The notes below the pieces were generated by a model. It saw only the letters and a program-made list of their open reading frames with translations. It was not told where the DNA came from and searched no databases. A DNA stretch of 64,000 nucleotides from Opisthorchis felineus (lineage: Eukaryota > Platyhelminthes > Trematoda > Opisthorchiida > Opisthorchiidae). The stretch is from assembly GCA_004794785.1 (NCBI GenBank), contig SJOL01004592.1:1-64000 (forward strand), written 5' to 3'. Within the stretch, counting starts at the first letter, position 1; each line of letters opens with the position of its first letter. This document shows, one piece after another, positions 28,264 to 41,450 of this stretch. Position numbers and translations under genes: made by a program.

Positions 28264-29652
28264 CTACGTAGATAGCCCAAAATGGTGAGCAAGCATGTGA
28301 CCTTGGAAAGCCCCAGTCCAATAACAGCCTTGGTGGTTTGGGTAAATCACAAAAGTCGATGTGAAATGATTATCCGTCTGTGGGTCGAAAACTTCACGAT
28401 GACAATCGATGGAATGTAGGTCTGAGAGAATAGCAAGGAAACAATCGTCAGCACCAGACTTCTGCTCCTTATCAGTCCACACTATCATTGCGCACCCATC
28501 CGAGGTCCAGCTTAGGTATATCACGGTTGCCTGACGCACCCGAAAATCGATTAAGTCAAGCCTGATAAAAGGCGTCAAAGTGAGTGTTCTCACCTCCTCA
28601 AAGACGTGTATCCTGGACGACGGAGACAATTTCCGGGTTCCTTTGCAACCCTATTGTGATCCAACAGAACTACAGAATGTGCACCGAATTCCCAAGCCGA
28701 CTGCAGTTATTTTGACGTAAGACCAGCTGGCTACCATGAGCACGCTGGGTTTCTAATTCTCGTCCTCAACAGGTTGCACCGCAGCTCGATACCAAGGTTG
28801 ACCACCAGAGGAAATGCGCGTCCTGAAAATACAAACCATCTATTTGAAAGAGGTGAAGCAAAAAGCTCACGCAAATCACGACCATCAACGCTGTTGTGCG
28901 GGCTACGTTTTCCGTTCATACAAATCTCCATTGCATTCAGCTCTCGGTCGGTGTTTATCATACTAGCCCTTCCGTACTCTATCTCAGCAGCTTCAGGCTT
29001 GTCCTCGAGGCAAGCCTAACCTTCTGCATAGAAGACGAACCAATAAGATGCCACAGAACTAATAACCAAGTTGCGGCATCGACAATCCAAGGATCTCTTC
29101 CCTCGCCATGGTGAACAATACTGATGAAGAATACTCCTCTGAAGCAGTGGAGATCTTGATGGGGCATAACTTCTACAACGTTCCCATAGGACTGAGCAAT
29201 GTACCGAACTACTGCTGGTGGTGCTCCAAATGCCTCAGCAGTGTCATGCAAAACCGAATCAAAGGCTTTTGGGATGTCAGCAAACGCCAAAGTGAGGTTA
29301 CAAGCAGTCAGTGAAGGGTGGCGAAGCAAACCGTAGCTTTTAAACAACCATGTCGATGTAGAAATGCAGACTAGAGAGGAAGTAGTTGCAACCTACAGTT
29401 CCAGCGACTGGCAGGCACCTTGCAAAATCATCGAACAAAAATGGATGGTAAGGAGATTGATCTCACTTGGTTAGTTGGATTTGAGTCCTTCAGGACAGGA
29501 GTAACCCGGGCAAGACAAAGATGTAATGAACAACCCCCGTATAGTAACAGCATGCTCTTTTTAACAAGTGCGTTTGCATTGAATTGGTGGGATATTCTTG
29601 TCCAAACAATCAGACCAGGAGATGGTTCACTGTGCCGACTTAAAGCATACAA
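28264..29652 (-). mobile_element. Degenerate R2-type LINE (RT plus restriction-like endonuclease)
   Basis: Read on the minus strand, the order fits the R2 group. RT entry blocks lie at 29652-29428 (PSPGLIVWTR, then ARVTPVLKDSNPTN, then RSISLPSIFVR). RT motif A follows at about 29290-29240 (FADIPKAFDSV) with GAPPAVVRYIAQSYGN after it. The IELRCNLLRTRIRNP segment, which in R2 proteins precedes the zinc knuckle, lies near 28790-28745. A possible zinc-knuckle remnant sits in the next 70 bases. HNRVAKE and then LIDFRVRQATVI plus TSDG at about 28560-28480 match the restriction-like endonuclease. Frameshifts, stops and a deletion through the RT palm and thumb show it is inactive. The catalytic-side PDL of the endonuclease reads LDL here. 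Confidence 0.75.
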
Positions 29653-30999
29653 TATGAAAATACTTATTGTTAATAATTTTACTCCAGTTTACTCAAAATT
29701 ACTTTAGTATCTTGCGATTTTGTAGTAACGACTTTCGGTCTGTTTGTAAAATTACTATTATGACCACTAAGGAAACTAAACCGAAGTCTTGTGAAAGAAA
29801 AATCTAGGGCGCAGGTGTGCTTTTGTCACCGTTTGCATTGTTGTTTCGCGGACGATTGTCCTGTTGCTGCGAAATCTGCAGTGAACCCCCTTGATTTTTG
29901 GGTGGATCACTTGTGATTGCTGTAAATGTGTTTGGTTGCATTGAGTTCTTAATGATTGTTCAGTAAGTCACATTTCCACAAATTTATCAGACTTTTTCTT
30001 CACTGGCAGTCTGAAATGTATGGGGGATTATAACAGCCTGGGCAGCATCAAATCTACCTAAAATATCACATTACATTTTTTGCGCTTCCAGACAAATCGG
30101 TGGAAAACGACCGGTGACACCAAATAAGCAATGGTTAATCTTGCGCAGCATTTGGTGCACTTTAGTAGCGCAAAGTGTTTATAGCATAAACGACTGCGGC
30201 CGCATTGTTTATCTATCCTATTGAGTTCCATAACATTTGGAGTGGGAATGCAACAATAATCAACTGTTTATACAATCACAAAACGACCACCGACAAAATT
30301 ATGAGTCTCCGAAATGGGGCACATAATGTGTTCAGGATGCTGAAAAGCGTTCACCAAAATTTAGCCTTTTCCGGCGGTTGGATGCAGAATTTTGGAAATG
30401 CAGTTTTTACAACAGCTCTTATGGGAAATCCTTCACGCGAGAAAAAATGGCAGCCAGTTCAGGTTTCACAACCGGTGGTAGAACAATATCTGCACTAAAA
30501 GAGAACGAAAAAACCTCGTCTTTGCTTCTGCGCTCGTGCAAAAAGCGAATTCTGATTGCAACTTACCCTGAATGACTTAATGTAATGGGTGTTTGCGACA
30601 ATTTTCACAAATTCTTGGGCTGTTTTTTAAAGCTCTTCTATAGCACGACAATGCGCAATGCCCAATTCTCTGGGTGCCACCTTCAGATGTTCCAGTAAAA
30701 GTTATGCCATGACCCTTGAGGAACGAGTTACCCTCTTCCTTGTTGACACAGCTAAAGAGAAATTGTCACCAACCTATCATCTAAAATGTTATTGCCATAA
30801 AATAAACGAATAACAGTGATGGAGAAATAATGTGAGTCTGAGATGCTGTGCCTACAGCGCCCTCTGTGTGGTAAACCATTTCAAAGTGACTCTCTGCAAC
30901 TTGTCTCCGCAAGATACGCTGTGGATATGCTTACCGTTCGTTTTACCTTCCTGTGCTGTAAATGACCATCTATGAACGGTAATGATAAGCGGTTGCTTT
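29653..30999. other. No gene recognised
   Basis: It could include further upstream remains of the R2-type element, but no motif is visible beyond 29652. Confidence 0.5.
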
Positions 31000-31245
31000 T
31001 CAGTGGGGATTCTTCCCCGTGAATGAAGCTATCCCATGCTCAGAAGCAGTGAAACACTATACAGCTGTTTCATTTCTTTTGAGAATCGTCAGTCTTGCGC
31101 GACCTTCAGCTAGTAATGTGAACACTTAGCCGTTTGGTCACAAGCGGCTGATCAGTAGGGCTATTAGCCGGCCCTTGAACAGGCTGGTGCCCCGAATGAC
31201 GACTTTACGGGCGGAAGCTTCACTCATCGGATAGATTTCACTCGT
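31000..31245 (+). repeat. Interspersed foldback repeat, copy b
   Basis: ATTCTTCCCCGTGAATGAAG, ATGCTCAGAAGC, CACTATACAGCTGTTTCATT, TGTGAACACTTAGCCG, GCGGCTGATCAG and GGGCGGAAGCTTCACTC correspond block by block to the minus-strand copy at 25235-25545. Confidence 0.55.
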
Positions 31246-31332
31246 TTTCTTGCTCTCTTTCTCTTACTTATAGATTGATGATAGTGCGGGGAAGTTAGAG
31301 AAATTCCAAATGAGGTTTCGTCCCATTGGTAT

Positions 31333-31458
31333 AGTCAGTCTATGCTTGAAAGCCAAGAAGCACTGTACAGTTGTTTCAACATAAGATGCGCACTGCTCAT
31401 TCTCAAAAGGATGAAACAATTGTGCAGTGTTTTTCGGCTTCTCAGCATAGATTGGCTT
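31333..31458. repeat. Imperfect inverted repeat with 36-46 bp arms
   Basis: The core arms 31342-31377 and 31413-31448 match at 28 of 36 positions by eye when one is reverse-complemented. They share ATGCT, AAGCC, CACTG and TTGTTTC and are separated by 35 bases. Weaker pairing continues outward about 10 bases. The left arm is a start of the repeat found at 25.5 and 31.0 kb. Confidence 0.7.
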
Positions 31459-33889
31459 TAGTTACAGAAAGAAATCTTCGCTATAAATTCCAGAAATATC
31501 CTCCCACTGCCCGCAACTGTCTGTTAAATGCATGTCTACGCCAAGTTCCATGAAATTTAAGCGTTTCCATTCAGAGCACAATGAGGTTTTAACCATGAAT
31601 TTAAAAGTACTTGGTAATATATATTCCAGAGATACGCTTTTCTTGTTAACTCAATATAAATTTTATTACCCACTTGCATGGTTGACACCTTTACCTAAAC
31701 TATCGCATCATGCTTAATCGTGAGATCAACGGACCCGAAATCTGTGCAGTGCTCACAGACCCGAGCAAGCAACCCAAACATATCTCTAGGTCCATCTCCC
31801 TTTTTTGCTAAAGGTACACCGAACACGAGCCTGTCAGCCAGAACCTGTCAGCGTTTCACGTTCTTGGCTGCAAATGAATTTTGACTTCAACTGTCTGACA
31901 CGTAAGACTAGTGTGCCAGCACTACAACAGCAACGCACCTTGAATGCACCCAGTTTATAACATCCTAACGTACAGAAATGCTTGAGTGATATGCTTGGCA
32001 CGCAAGAAGGAAATTCAAATGATTTCTAGCATCTTGTCAGGTTGATAACATTATGATATTGAGTTATGTGGACAGAAGTCACAACAGCTAAAATATCCAC
32101 GACCGAAATCACAAGGTACGGCGAACAAAAACATGAATTTCATGGTTAAACAAATAAGTTGTAGTGATAAAAGCAACCTTGTTCAGAAAGTCACACTTTA
32201 TGTTGCTATTGCGCTGCAAACAAGACTACTTGCCAATTGTCTACAATCAGTCTGTTGACTGTGCTCCTCAAACTTCAGTCGCATCAAACTTGCCCCTCCA
32301 CTTCTGGCAGTTACAGAAAGTTCTCGTAAGCGCTGGACTCTCTTAACTATCGATTGCCCGAACGTTGCCGCAATGGTGCCAGCCTAAGTCACGTTCCAAC
32401 AAGGACGTGACAATTCAGCATAAATATTTTACTTGTACGAGTAACGCCAGATGACCTATCATACAACTTATCAATCATTCCTCGTCAAATTTAACTAGAT
32501 TTTGGAACTGTCTCCTATAGGATTTGACAAGCTTCAAAATTTCGTTAATACTGGGACGAGGTTGGCTAACAAAATTTCAGCGTCTGCATATAACGTCTCT
32601 TCAAGCCATGCCTTCTTCACAATCCTACATGTTCATTTCAGCTACTCCACACTGTTTCACCAAAACTGAACACACCTCATGGTAGCTTTAACCTTCAGCT
32701 CCCAGCTAGTTTTAGTCCAGCTGGTAGGCAGGTGGCCGGCAAGTGAACAGCCATGGGTCCAGGCTCAGGTGCTTCCGCCTGTCGTCGCGTTTGCCGAGCT
32801 GGCGTTAAGTCGAAGTCAACCATTGACCCTCCAAGGGTTTGCTTTATTTTATCTCTCAAAGAAAACTGCGGGAAAATGATGCATATCAGATGAGTCACAT
32901 CCTTTATCACAGCAGACGCTTAAAGTTCTTGTGGAATACTTTCAGAGAAATCAATGTTGAGGAATACTGTAATTGAACCATCAGCGCATCCCACCGCTTG
33001 ATTATACGAAAGGAAGCATGCCCCAATTATTTCTCAAACTTTTAGGCCGAATGCTTCCACATATGTCTTTTTCACCGCCTATTAGAATTTTTTATCTAAG
33101 GACTTGGAATGATTGCTTCATTAGTCACAGTTGCGAAAAAATTTGTCTTACCAAAAGCACCCATCTCCAACTTCATAGTATGCTAGCCTAATTATGCTGT
33201 CCGGCAAGCATTCAACCTGATTACATGGGCAATTTCAATCTTGAATAAGTTGATTACTACAGTATGATTAGGCTGGAAGGCCCAGTAGAATCGAATTAAA
33301 CCAGAAAATGAAGACAACTGTACAACCGTAGGAAGTGCATGGCGCTTTCTACGACATCAGTCCCAGCAATGGACATGAAACGGATAAAATTTCAGATTTC
33401 CAATACTGAAAGAATAACTAACCGGAGGTAAATAAAGTTTACAGGTCGTCGTCGTACACACCACCTGTTATAGTGCGTTTAAGTTTGTATCTTCATTTGC
33501 GCGAGACTAACATGAGAAGCATTTTGCATTTAAAAGGTCGTTTGCTTTTTTACCAGTGGACCAGATTCCAACAAAATTTTATGATATTCATGGTACTAGA
33601 ATTGTCACAACAGGTGACAATTTCCCATTAAAACTACGTAGAAAAACACGTGCATCCATTAACACACAAGCACCAAATCTAACGCGGCTTCTCTTCAGCC
33701 AACAGTTTAGGAACTGTTTAATTTGCAGTTTTACAAGAATCGCTGACGCAACGACCCACTTTCGTTTTACTTCATAAGCTCTCAGAGTGAGTTATGGTCA
33801 TCGTGAACTTCGATTACTTTATACGCCACCAAGATATTGGGCAAATTAATAGGCGAACACCACTGAGTAACACGCATAAAAACTTGTGA
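31459..33889. other. No gene recognised
   Basis: Nothing recognised. Frames are at most about 75 codons. Confidence 0.55.
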
Positions 33890-34135
33890 ATAGTGTACTG
33901 TGTAGGGGAGTTTTTCTTCGACATCTCGAATATTGTACCAAGTGAAATATGAGACGGCGTTTGTGTGACACATTCAAGTAAATAACAATAAGCGACAGCG
34001 TATATGAGCCTACAGGCAAAACCAAAGTAATCCGAAAGTGGGAGTAGTTGGCCAGTCCTGTGCAATATGCTATTTAATCAAAAAGTGAGGTTGACAGAAA
34101 TTCGTGGGTTACACCAGGAATTGTAAAACCTGCCA
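33890..34135 (+). repeat. Hammerhead repeat, copy 1, heavily diverged
   Basis: ATCTCGAATATTGTACCAAG, GGCAAAACCAAAGTAATC, CCTGTGCAATATG and GAGGTTGACAGAAATT line up in order with the copies at 45.4 and 61.5 kb. The ribozyme position, after about 34110, has no recognisable core. It has the same strand as the other three copies and lies downstream of the innexin. Confidence 0.6.
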
Positions 34136-34810
34136 TTCTTAGACTATGTAGCCTGAATAAGTCCTTAGATTCGGAAGGCAACACCTGAAAACTAAGAGTG
34201 GTGCAGTGTTTGTAGAAGGCCTGGACCTGCTATGTTGTTTGCTCTTGTGTCCAGCAACAAACTGCCGCGTTACTTAAGCTTTCTAAGCCTGAAGCTCTAA
34301 AACTTCTCGGATTTGAAGAAGCCAGGAATGGAGCTCTTAACGTTCAACAAAACAGGATAGAAGCATGTCTCAGAAATGGGGTTCTTTTAGTGCTAAAGGT
34401 ACTTTTGACAACTTTGTATTGGGGTGCATCCCATGAATGTGTTTTATTTTCACTTCGTGATTTCCCTAGTCAAAGGTTGAAGTGACAAATGGGTTTGATT
34501 TTAGCTATTTTGCTTAAAAGCTAATCAACACGCATATACTAAATGGACTTGAATAAATGTATAGACATACTTTACAGTTTGTAACCAAATGCTTAGAAAT
34601 AAAGGCGAAATCCAGGAGTGGATTTGAGATTGGGAGAAATCAATGCGTCGTACTGCGGATAGATTTGTCGAGTTCATCTAACAGAAATTGTCGCTGTTCG
34701 TTAATGAATCAGATGATTTGTCGTAATTCGTGTGTTTATAATTAATTTAATGTTCTATGACAAGAAATCATTTCTGATTCCATCGTCATGGATCAAGGTA
34801 CGACAAACCA

Positions 34811-34840
34811 TGCGCGAGGTTGCGCGAGGTTGCGCGAGGT
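34811..34840 (+). repeat. 10-bp tandem repeat, three exact units
   Basis: TGCGCGAGGT occurs three times head to tail, exactly one helical turn per unit. It is CpG-rich in an otherwise AT-leaning neighbourhood. Confidence 0.95.
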
Positions 34841-35062
34841 TCCCTTTCCTAGTGGGCGATGTCAGGGAATAAAACTTCACTCGAAGTAGTCTTCATCATC
34901 ATCATTGTCAGCTGTAAGAACCACATACTTGTCGTACAGTGGTTGTGGCTGCCACAGTTGCGTTCACCGATGATTTGGGGAGGTGGGGGAGGTAGCTGCG
35001 CATTGGAGGCGGGAGCTGATAAATTGGTGCGTAAATGCAGCACTGTCAGTGAACTGTCAATT

Positions 35063-35079
35063 GGGGGGGTTGGGAAGGG
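35063..35079 (+). other. Potential G-quadruplex
   Basis: Seven G, TT, three G, AA, three G: this satisfies four G3 runs with loops of 1-2 bases. A second G-rich block lies just upstream at 34977-35012. The flanks contain the direct repeat CACTCGAAGTAGT near 34878 and 35127. Confidence 0.6.
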
Positions 35080-38000
35080 AGCTATGCATTGAAGGCAATA
35101 GCTTGGATGCACAAGCGCCATTGAGGGCACTCGAAGTAGTACGAACCACCCTAACTCCATCATGGAAGCCCCATAATGAAGCTAAAAAAACATGCTGTGG
35201 ATCCGTTTTGCGTCAAATGATTCATCTCGTCCTTCGTTCTATTTATTGTGTATCTGTCTATTACGTATCACGGACGATTCTCAACTAACAGGACGTGAAG
35301 TCACTGCAAACTAGACCGCCATAGTGGTATGGTAAGGTGAGCGCAACGTGCCACGGTAAAATAGGTTGATGAAGGTACGAGATTCCTCAGCTAGTTACAA
35401 TTTACACTGATTAACAGTTGACTATTCTAAATAAGCTTACAGTAGGAAATAACATAAAACGTTAGAATTTCCCTCAGTTCCAAAGAAAGTGAATGTTTTG
35501 ACTTGCTGACGAGTTTACCCGGTCTACTGCGAAGGACACAGTCTTTCGATATCAGCCAGTCAATTATTACAACCCCTGACGTTTGAATCGGCTCATGACT
35601 CGGAAGACAGAATTTATCTACTTGCGACATTCTCACGAGGATGGATTGTCTGCTATGCCTTACCGTTAAACGTGCAATTAGAGATCTGTGCTGCTTCTAG
35701 ATGTACCGCGTTATGTTTTCTTATTGGTCACTTGGGATACGCAAACGATAATTACTCCGTTTTGGAAATTCAAGTCAAGATATATCTGCTGGCATTTATG
35801 CGAATAGAGCCCAGCCCAGCCTCTGTATGGACCCACAATGAGCAGCCCATTACAGAGAACACAAACCAGTTATATTTGCCAGCAACTTCCACATAAAACT
35901 CTGCATGATTTGGATCTTGATAGAGCTATATACAGTAAAAAAAAAGCTCAAGGAGTTTGCAGTCTTATAAACACTAACCAATGTTCAAAAAATGCGGGTC
36001 TAAAAACACGAGCACATTTTTGCACTGTCTCTCACACACCGTTTTCTGTAATATTCCGAAGTCAGCATTGGTGTTATGCGTACTGGACATTGGCTACATG
36101 ACACCAGATTATATGTCAACAAATAGAACAGCTACAGCTCTCACAACTCCCAATACACACGGCTCTTGTGTGGTGAAAAGCTGGGTGCTTGATGCCATAA
36201 ATCTGAGTTCTACCAGATCACTTTTAGTCTTGGTATTTTCTTGTGTATGCATCTACCCTTTCAATAAATTTTGTGTAAACCAACCCACAAGCCTGATTTT
36301 TTCTATGTTTCCCTCTTCCATTTCAGCACAGTATAAATAATAATGATAAATAATGTAATAAGACGCCTTACGTAAATTCTACAAGCCAACACTATCCGCC
36401 AGTGCTCCTCCACCAGAAAGAAAGGCCTTCAAGGCATTCCTTCTTCCAAAGGAAGCAACTAGAAGGATGACAGTTCACATTTCTCAACACTGTAGAGTTA
36501 CCCCACAAAAATATCTTGATAAGGACATTCTATGTCACCGAAGAAGATTTGCTCATTTGTTTTCTTGAGAACAATTACCAACTAAAGAATTTTTCCTCGA
36601 AATGGAAGCGTTAAACCCGGTTCAAAATCACTGAAACACGCCTTATTTAATAAGTGATAATACGCCACCAGTATTTGCTTTAAAAAGTTCATTATATAAG
36701 CAAACTCTACTGAAAAAAAACAGTATCCTCCTCAACAGACAAAGAAAACCTCGTGAAAAATACGTTTGGAAAACGCAATTTTATTTCAGACCAAAACAAG
36801 TAACAGGCATTTTAATGGACATCTGAAGAAACCCCAATACATATCATTCCTAGGCTTGCAAAATGGAAATTTCAGGGCGTAAAACAGAATGTTCCTCCAT
36901 AAAAACTGAAATCTCCGTAAAACCAAAAAAGTAACTCCCTTCCCTTTGGATAAACAATGTGCTAATAAGCGTTTATTAAGACCAGCATTTCATAACTTTG
37001 ATGCGGGATTGTTTTTAACTTTTAAAAGCCACATATATCCCTGCTCAAGATAAAAGACATTAAAACCAACCGATTAGAAATATACGCTTAAAACATATCA
37101 AGAAGACTTCACGGTAAACTAACAAACAGGACTGTTGTTGCTTGACTTACCAAAAGAATCTCTGTAGTCTTTGACACAGAAAGTTCTGTGTTTCTTTAGG
37201 TAATTCAACGGTATGCTAAGCTTGGTAATCAATATCTCTGCATCTAACGCTATTTCTCTCATTTTCCGTGGCGACGCGGGTAAATTTACTAGGACATATT
37301 TCTTCAGCTTGGTGCTTGTATGAGAAATATTTCTTGCATATCAAACGGATGCAAACGGACCACTATTGTAATTGGGGTGCTATACAGTGGTGGCAAAAAA
37401 GTGCTTATCTCTGCTTACCGTAATTCTGAGGTATTCATACTCTTGGCAAAACCAAACCCATTGGTACTGAAAAACGAAATTATTGTCCTTCTTGCCGCCT
37501 TGGTTTGGTAAACTCAATATAGCAATGGGAACTTGTGTGTATTTTGTGTTGTTAAAAATTCAAACAATCGTGCTTTTTGGTTTTCCAGCGCACAACACAG
37601 GAGTTTCTCCTAGTTGTGTTTTTGCTGGGCCCTTACGTAAGCAACGGGTGTACGTTCAGACTATGGCTGAATGCTTATTTGGCTACCGAACGTTAGCTTT
37701 TGGTTCCAACGTATTGATTGTTTTTGGATTTTGGTAACTTAGGGAACTGACGCCGCCCGGTATGCCTTCATGTTGTAACGTCTCGGAAATAGTTGAAGGA
37801 CGTCACGGACACGCCATAAAAACGAACGTTTTGGGCATTGACTCCTGACTGCAGTTTTAGTGATAAGCTTTGGAATTCCCATTTGGTCATCCTAAGAACT
37901 TCGTCTGGGAGGCACATAATCTTCGATGCAATCATTCTTACAAACGAAGCTCCCAAGAAATCAAAGTCAAGGAATATTCTGGCTCCCCAAAACGCCGACT

Positions 38001-40378
38001 TGCTTTTAAACAGGAGACAGCAGAATCGCCCTATGCCTCTGACCCACAGTTATTGACTGACTGTCACTTCAAACAGTTTTTTGTATGCTTAATCGAAACA
38101 AGGCCATGTTATTTGAATCGCTGTAAATAGACTTGAAACGATTTAGTAGCAACAGCATCAATCTTTGGAAAATTATATGGCTAAAATGAAGATTGAAGCG
38201 AATACACCGGAAAGATGGAATGAAGAACCGCATCATAGTTGGTATTTCTTGACATCACCAAATTCGTTTTTTTTCTTTTGTGATGTCTCAGCTACCTAAT
38301 TCCTTCCAAAGATAAAAGCTTTGTTAGACTGCCACATCCATAGGAAAGTTATAAAATGCCAAAAATAAAAGCCTGTGTCAAAACGCAACAAACACTCACT
38401 GCAAGACTCCCCTGCCCGATAAAATTTTGTGAAAAATATCTTGGAACGAGTTTAGACAATCTTGCTCCCAATCAATATTTCGTTGTATAAACCACCTAAA
38501 AATCTCATCCTTTTTATCGGAGAATAATTTACGGGAAATGTATTCATGTGCAGGTTTTAGAATCCACTCCGAAGTACTGCAAAATGTTCTCTCTCCCCAC
38601 ACATGCTTCAAAGCACTTATCCACGTGCTTTGTAGTTGCCAGTGTGCTTTCCACGATGTTTTATTATAATTTCCTCGCTGTCTAAATAATTGATGTAGTA
38701 AACAATGTGAGGACCCCGAAAACCTCACAAATCTGACCACCCACACAAAATCCAACATGCTCTTGGAAATTGCTAAAGCGTGCAGAATCCCGGTGCTTGC
38801 ATTCTCGTCCAAGTTTAAAGCCAACTCATAACCGACTGTGTGTTTTCTTCCCAGAACACTAAGGATGTTAATTAAAGGTGACCGTTTCCATTAGGTTAGT
38901 TTTAAAGTCAGCTCCAGTTGCGTCATTGCGTATTAAGCGTCAGGGGTTTGAAGCTCCCTCTTGCACAAATAGCTCACTATAGAACATGGCAGTAAGTGTC
39001 TCAGAATAGGTGCTCAGCATTCCAGATCGGTACGTATTCGCCAGCGAGAACCTTCTTCCACTGATGCTCTGCTCAACCGGTATGCTTTTCAAAAACTCGC
39101 CGCAAAGGCTTCCACAATGCGACTTTTAATTGTCTGGAAATTTTGCTTTTTTCTTTAGCTTGCAAGTTTTCTTTCAGTCGTCCAAATTTATTGATAGGTC
39201 CATTCATTGGGCATCTGCAGAGCGTTGTGCCACTAGCTTAGAACAGAGAGAAGACAAACTCGAAATATGTGCCATATTGCGAAAATATTTCTTCACCACC
39301 ACTACAACCAGAATAATCATTTGGTATCCATAGTTTATCGACAAACTGATTACCATTTCCGCAGTTAGGTATGCATTATGAAGATTTTGAATCTTCAATA
39401 TTGAATCTTGTATCTGAAAGTCATCATTATTCTACTAGATACCACATAGCGTCAAACTAGTGACAGTATGTTTTGGTGCTGGTCTCTAAATATCCCATTA
39501 CTAGTGTTGTCAAACTGACTAAGCAGGATATACCGGCTGATAACTTCAGCAGTCTAAATTTACTGGCTCTTTAAACAATGAATTTGCGCCTTACTTTTCA
39601 AACATGTTACATTTTAAGGGAAGTGGGTCTATCCCAATGTTTTACGTCTGAAGTCTGTCGCGTTGGACTTTCCATCCGCATTCACATGTTGGCGAACGCT
39701 ATCCGATTTCTTCATGACTGATACACTTCCCAAATCTTGAGTTATATCTGAACCCGTGATAACAGAGGTGAACATTCTAAGTTCGATTTGATCAGCATTG
39801 TAGCTAGACTGGATTATGCACGATAGAATAGCACAAATCAGACTTTACTCAGACCGGAATTCCAAATCTTCCAACAATAAAGTGATCACCGTTTATAATG
39901 GCAAAATTCAGAGATCCAAGTCCGCTGCCTACTCTCCTTTGGTCAACACTAAACTGTTCACAAAGACTAAACTAAATTTGCGTCAACCAGATGTTTTGTC
40001 ACTCACCGCAGACACTCATAATGATCGTTTCCCGAGAGAACTATCTGTTTTAAACATGTTCTGTATTAAAAACCACCATAACATTTGGGGATAAGAAAAG
40101 GGGCGCAACAGATTTGATGTTTGGTTTGCCGACTGTATACGTGTGCTGGATCCTGAATTAAAAATTTCAGCCCAGCCTTTCATTAGCCTTGGAGGTGAAC
40201 AGAAGCCGTCCGAAAAAAATCAAAGCACTATCCTCTGAAAGATGCTTGAATAGGAAAAAGAGTCATCTATGTATGAGGAAAAGTGCAATCAGCAATTGTC
40301 ATGGCTACCTGTGTCATTTTTTTCCAACTTGAGAAAGACTTGAAATTCCTGGCTCGAAGGGAGAGTGAGAAAGTTCAG

Positions 40379-41450
40379 TTAAACGATGTGATCATCGTGA
40401 TTGAAACCTTCGTTGTAATCCTCTCTGTATTGGTTATATTCTCGTTGGTCGAATTCATTGGCTGCACCATCATACACATCCTGATAACGACGGTCAATGA
40501 CGTCTTCATGATCAAAGTCCTCTTGTGTAACCACATATCCTACTTCACGTTCAGCAACATCCTCACCTCTAGGTGGAGATACTCGCAGTTCGTCTAACGA
40601 TACTTGAGAATTTGCACCTACCTCCAAGTCTGCAATTGATCGCTGTTCGCTCAAACTATATTCGGCACCGTCAGAAGATCGTTGTGGAATCGGTGGAGGA
40701 GAAACGCTTCGCTCTCGATCTCTACTCTCTCTGCTATACCTAGAGGAATCCTGTGAGTTTACAGATGGTGGTTTTCTGGAGGAAGACAGTAGAGGAACAG
40801 CAAACCGATCTGATGGATGTATCATTTCCGTGGCCATCATTGTGGCTGAATATCCAGTTTGCATCAAATATTTTCGGCGCCGTTCCTTTTGTGATCCACC
40901 TCTTTGTAAAAGATCACCACCTGAGGGAGTTTGTGTTTGTTCCTGCCTGCCCACTGGAGTGTTTCGCGCAGATCGTGGGATTCTTTTCACCTGCGACTTT
41001 TCAATGTTCCGTACAACATGGGTGACAGGCTGTTTAACAATCTGCGTGTTGACATTCTCGAGCTGTTTTTCGTTGCTTCTACCGTCGGTACCGGCAGACG
41101 AAATTCCACTTTGGCGTCTTTGCCAATAGGCTGTCCATAATTCCCCAACGGTATCTCCAGCAACTAAATCACCGTAGTTCTGAGAAATCAAACGTAATAC
41201 AAAGACCCCATCTGGGCCCAAATGGCTTTCTACAAACTGCATGCAACTCTGATTGCTTTTATTAAACTGTCGAATTGTAAGCAGCTGATGCCGAATCCAC
41301 GAGAACCGACATTGTGACGTTCCGATCCGTGTTATCCACACTATCATACTGAGCAGCGTCACCACACCAACGGCAAAAAACCACAGCCATAGGAAGATAT
41401 AAATCTTCTCCAAAAACATATTGATTGGCAGCACGCATTGAAGAGTGTAA
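40379..41450 (-). CDS. Innexin terminal exon: loop 2 end, TM4, C-terminal tail
   Basis: The acceptor TTTCTATTTCAG ends at 41451, so the exon starts at 41450 with one base of a split Tyr codon and ends at TAA (40381-40379). It adds 356 residues. QCVLPINMF supplies the last conserved loop 2 cysteine, followed by EKIYIF and TM4 (about 25 hydrophobic residues). The post-TM4 signature ESHLGPDGVFVLRL and GDLVAGDTVGELW follows. The remaining tail of roughly 245 residues is hydrophilic: a basic stretch, an Arg/Ser-rich run, the possible SH3 ligand PPPIPQR (40679-40699), a serine-rich part, and a Tyr/Asp/Glu-rich C-terminus ending DDHIV. This tail is long for the family. The nearest AATAAA-type hexamer seen downstream on this strand is near 39190, so the 3' end is not fixed. 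Confidence 0.95.

Larger units (their letters stand above)
34136..40378. other. Region 3' of the innexin, no gene recognised
   Basis: It holds the 10-bp tandem repeat and the G-rich block near 35 kb. An open frame of about 150 codons at 38396-38850 (-) is the longest unassigned one, without any domain I recognise. The innexin 3' UTR probably occupies some of the DNA just below 40379. Confidence 0.5.

Noticed and set aside
38396..38850. Open frame of about 150 codons on the minus strand
   Set aside because: No domain, no convincing splice sites, and in 64 kb of this composition about one such frame is expected by chance.
40283..41140. Plus-strand open frames of 69-104 codons
   Set aside because: Shadows of the innexin terminal exon on the other strand.
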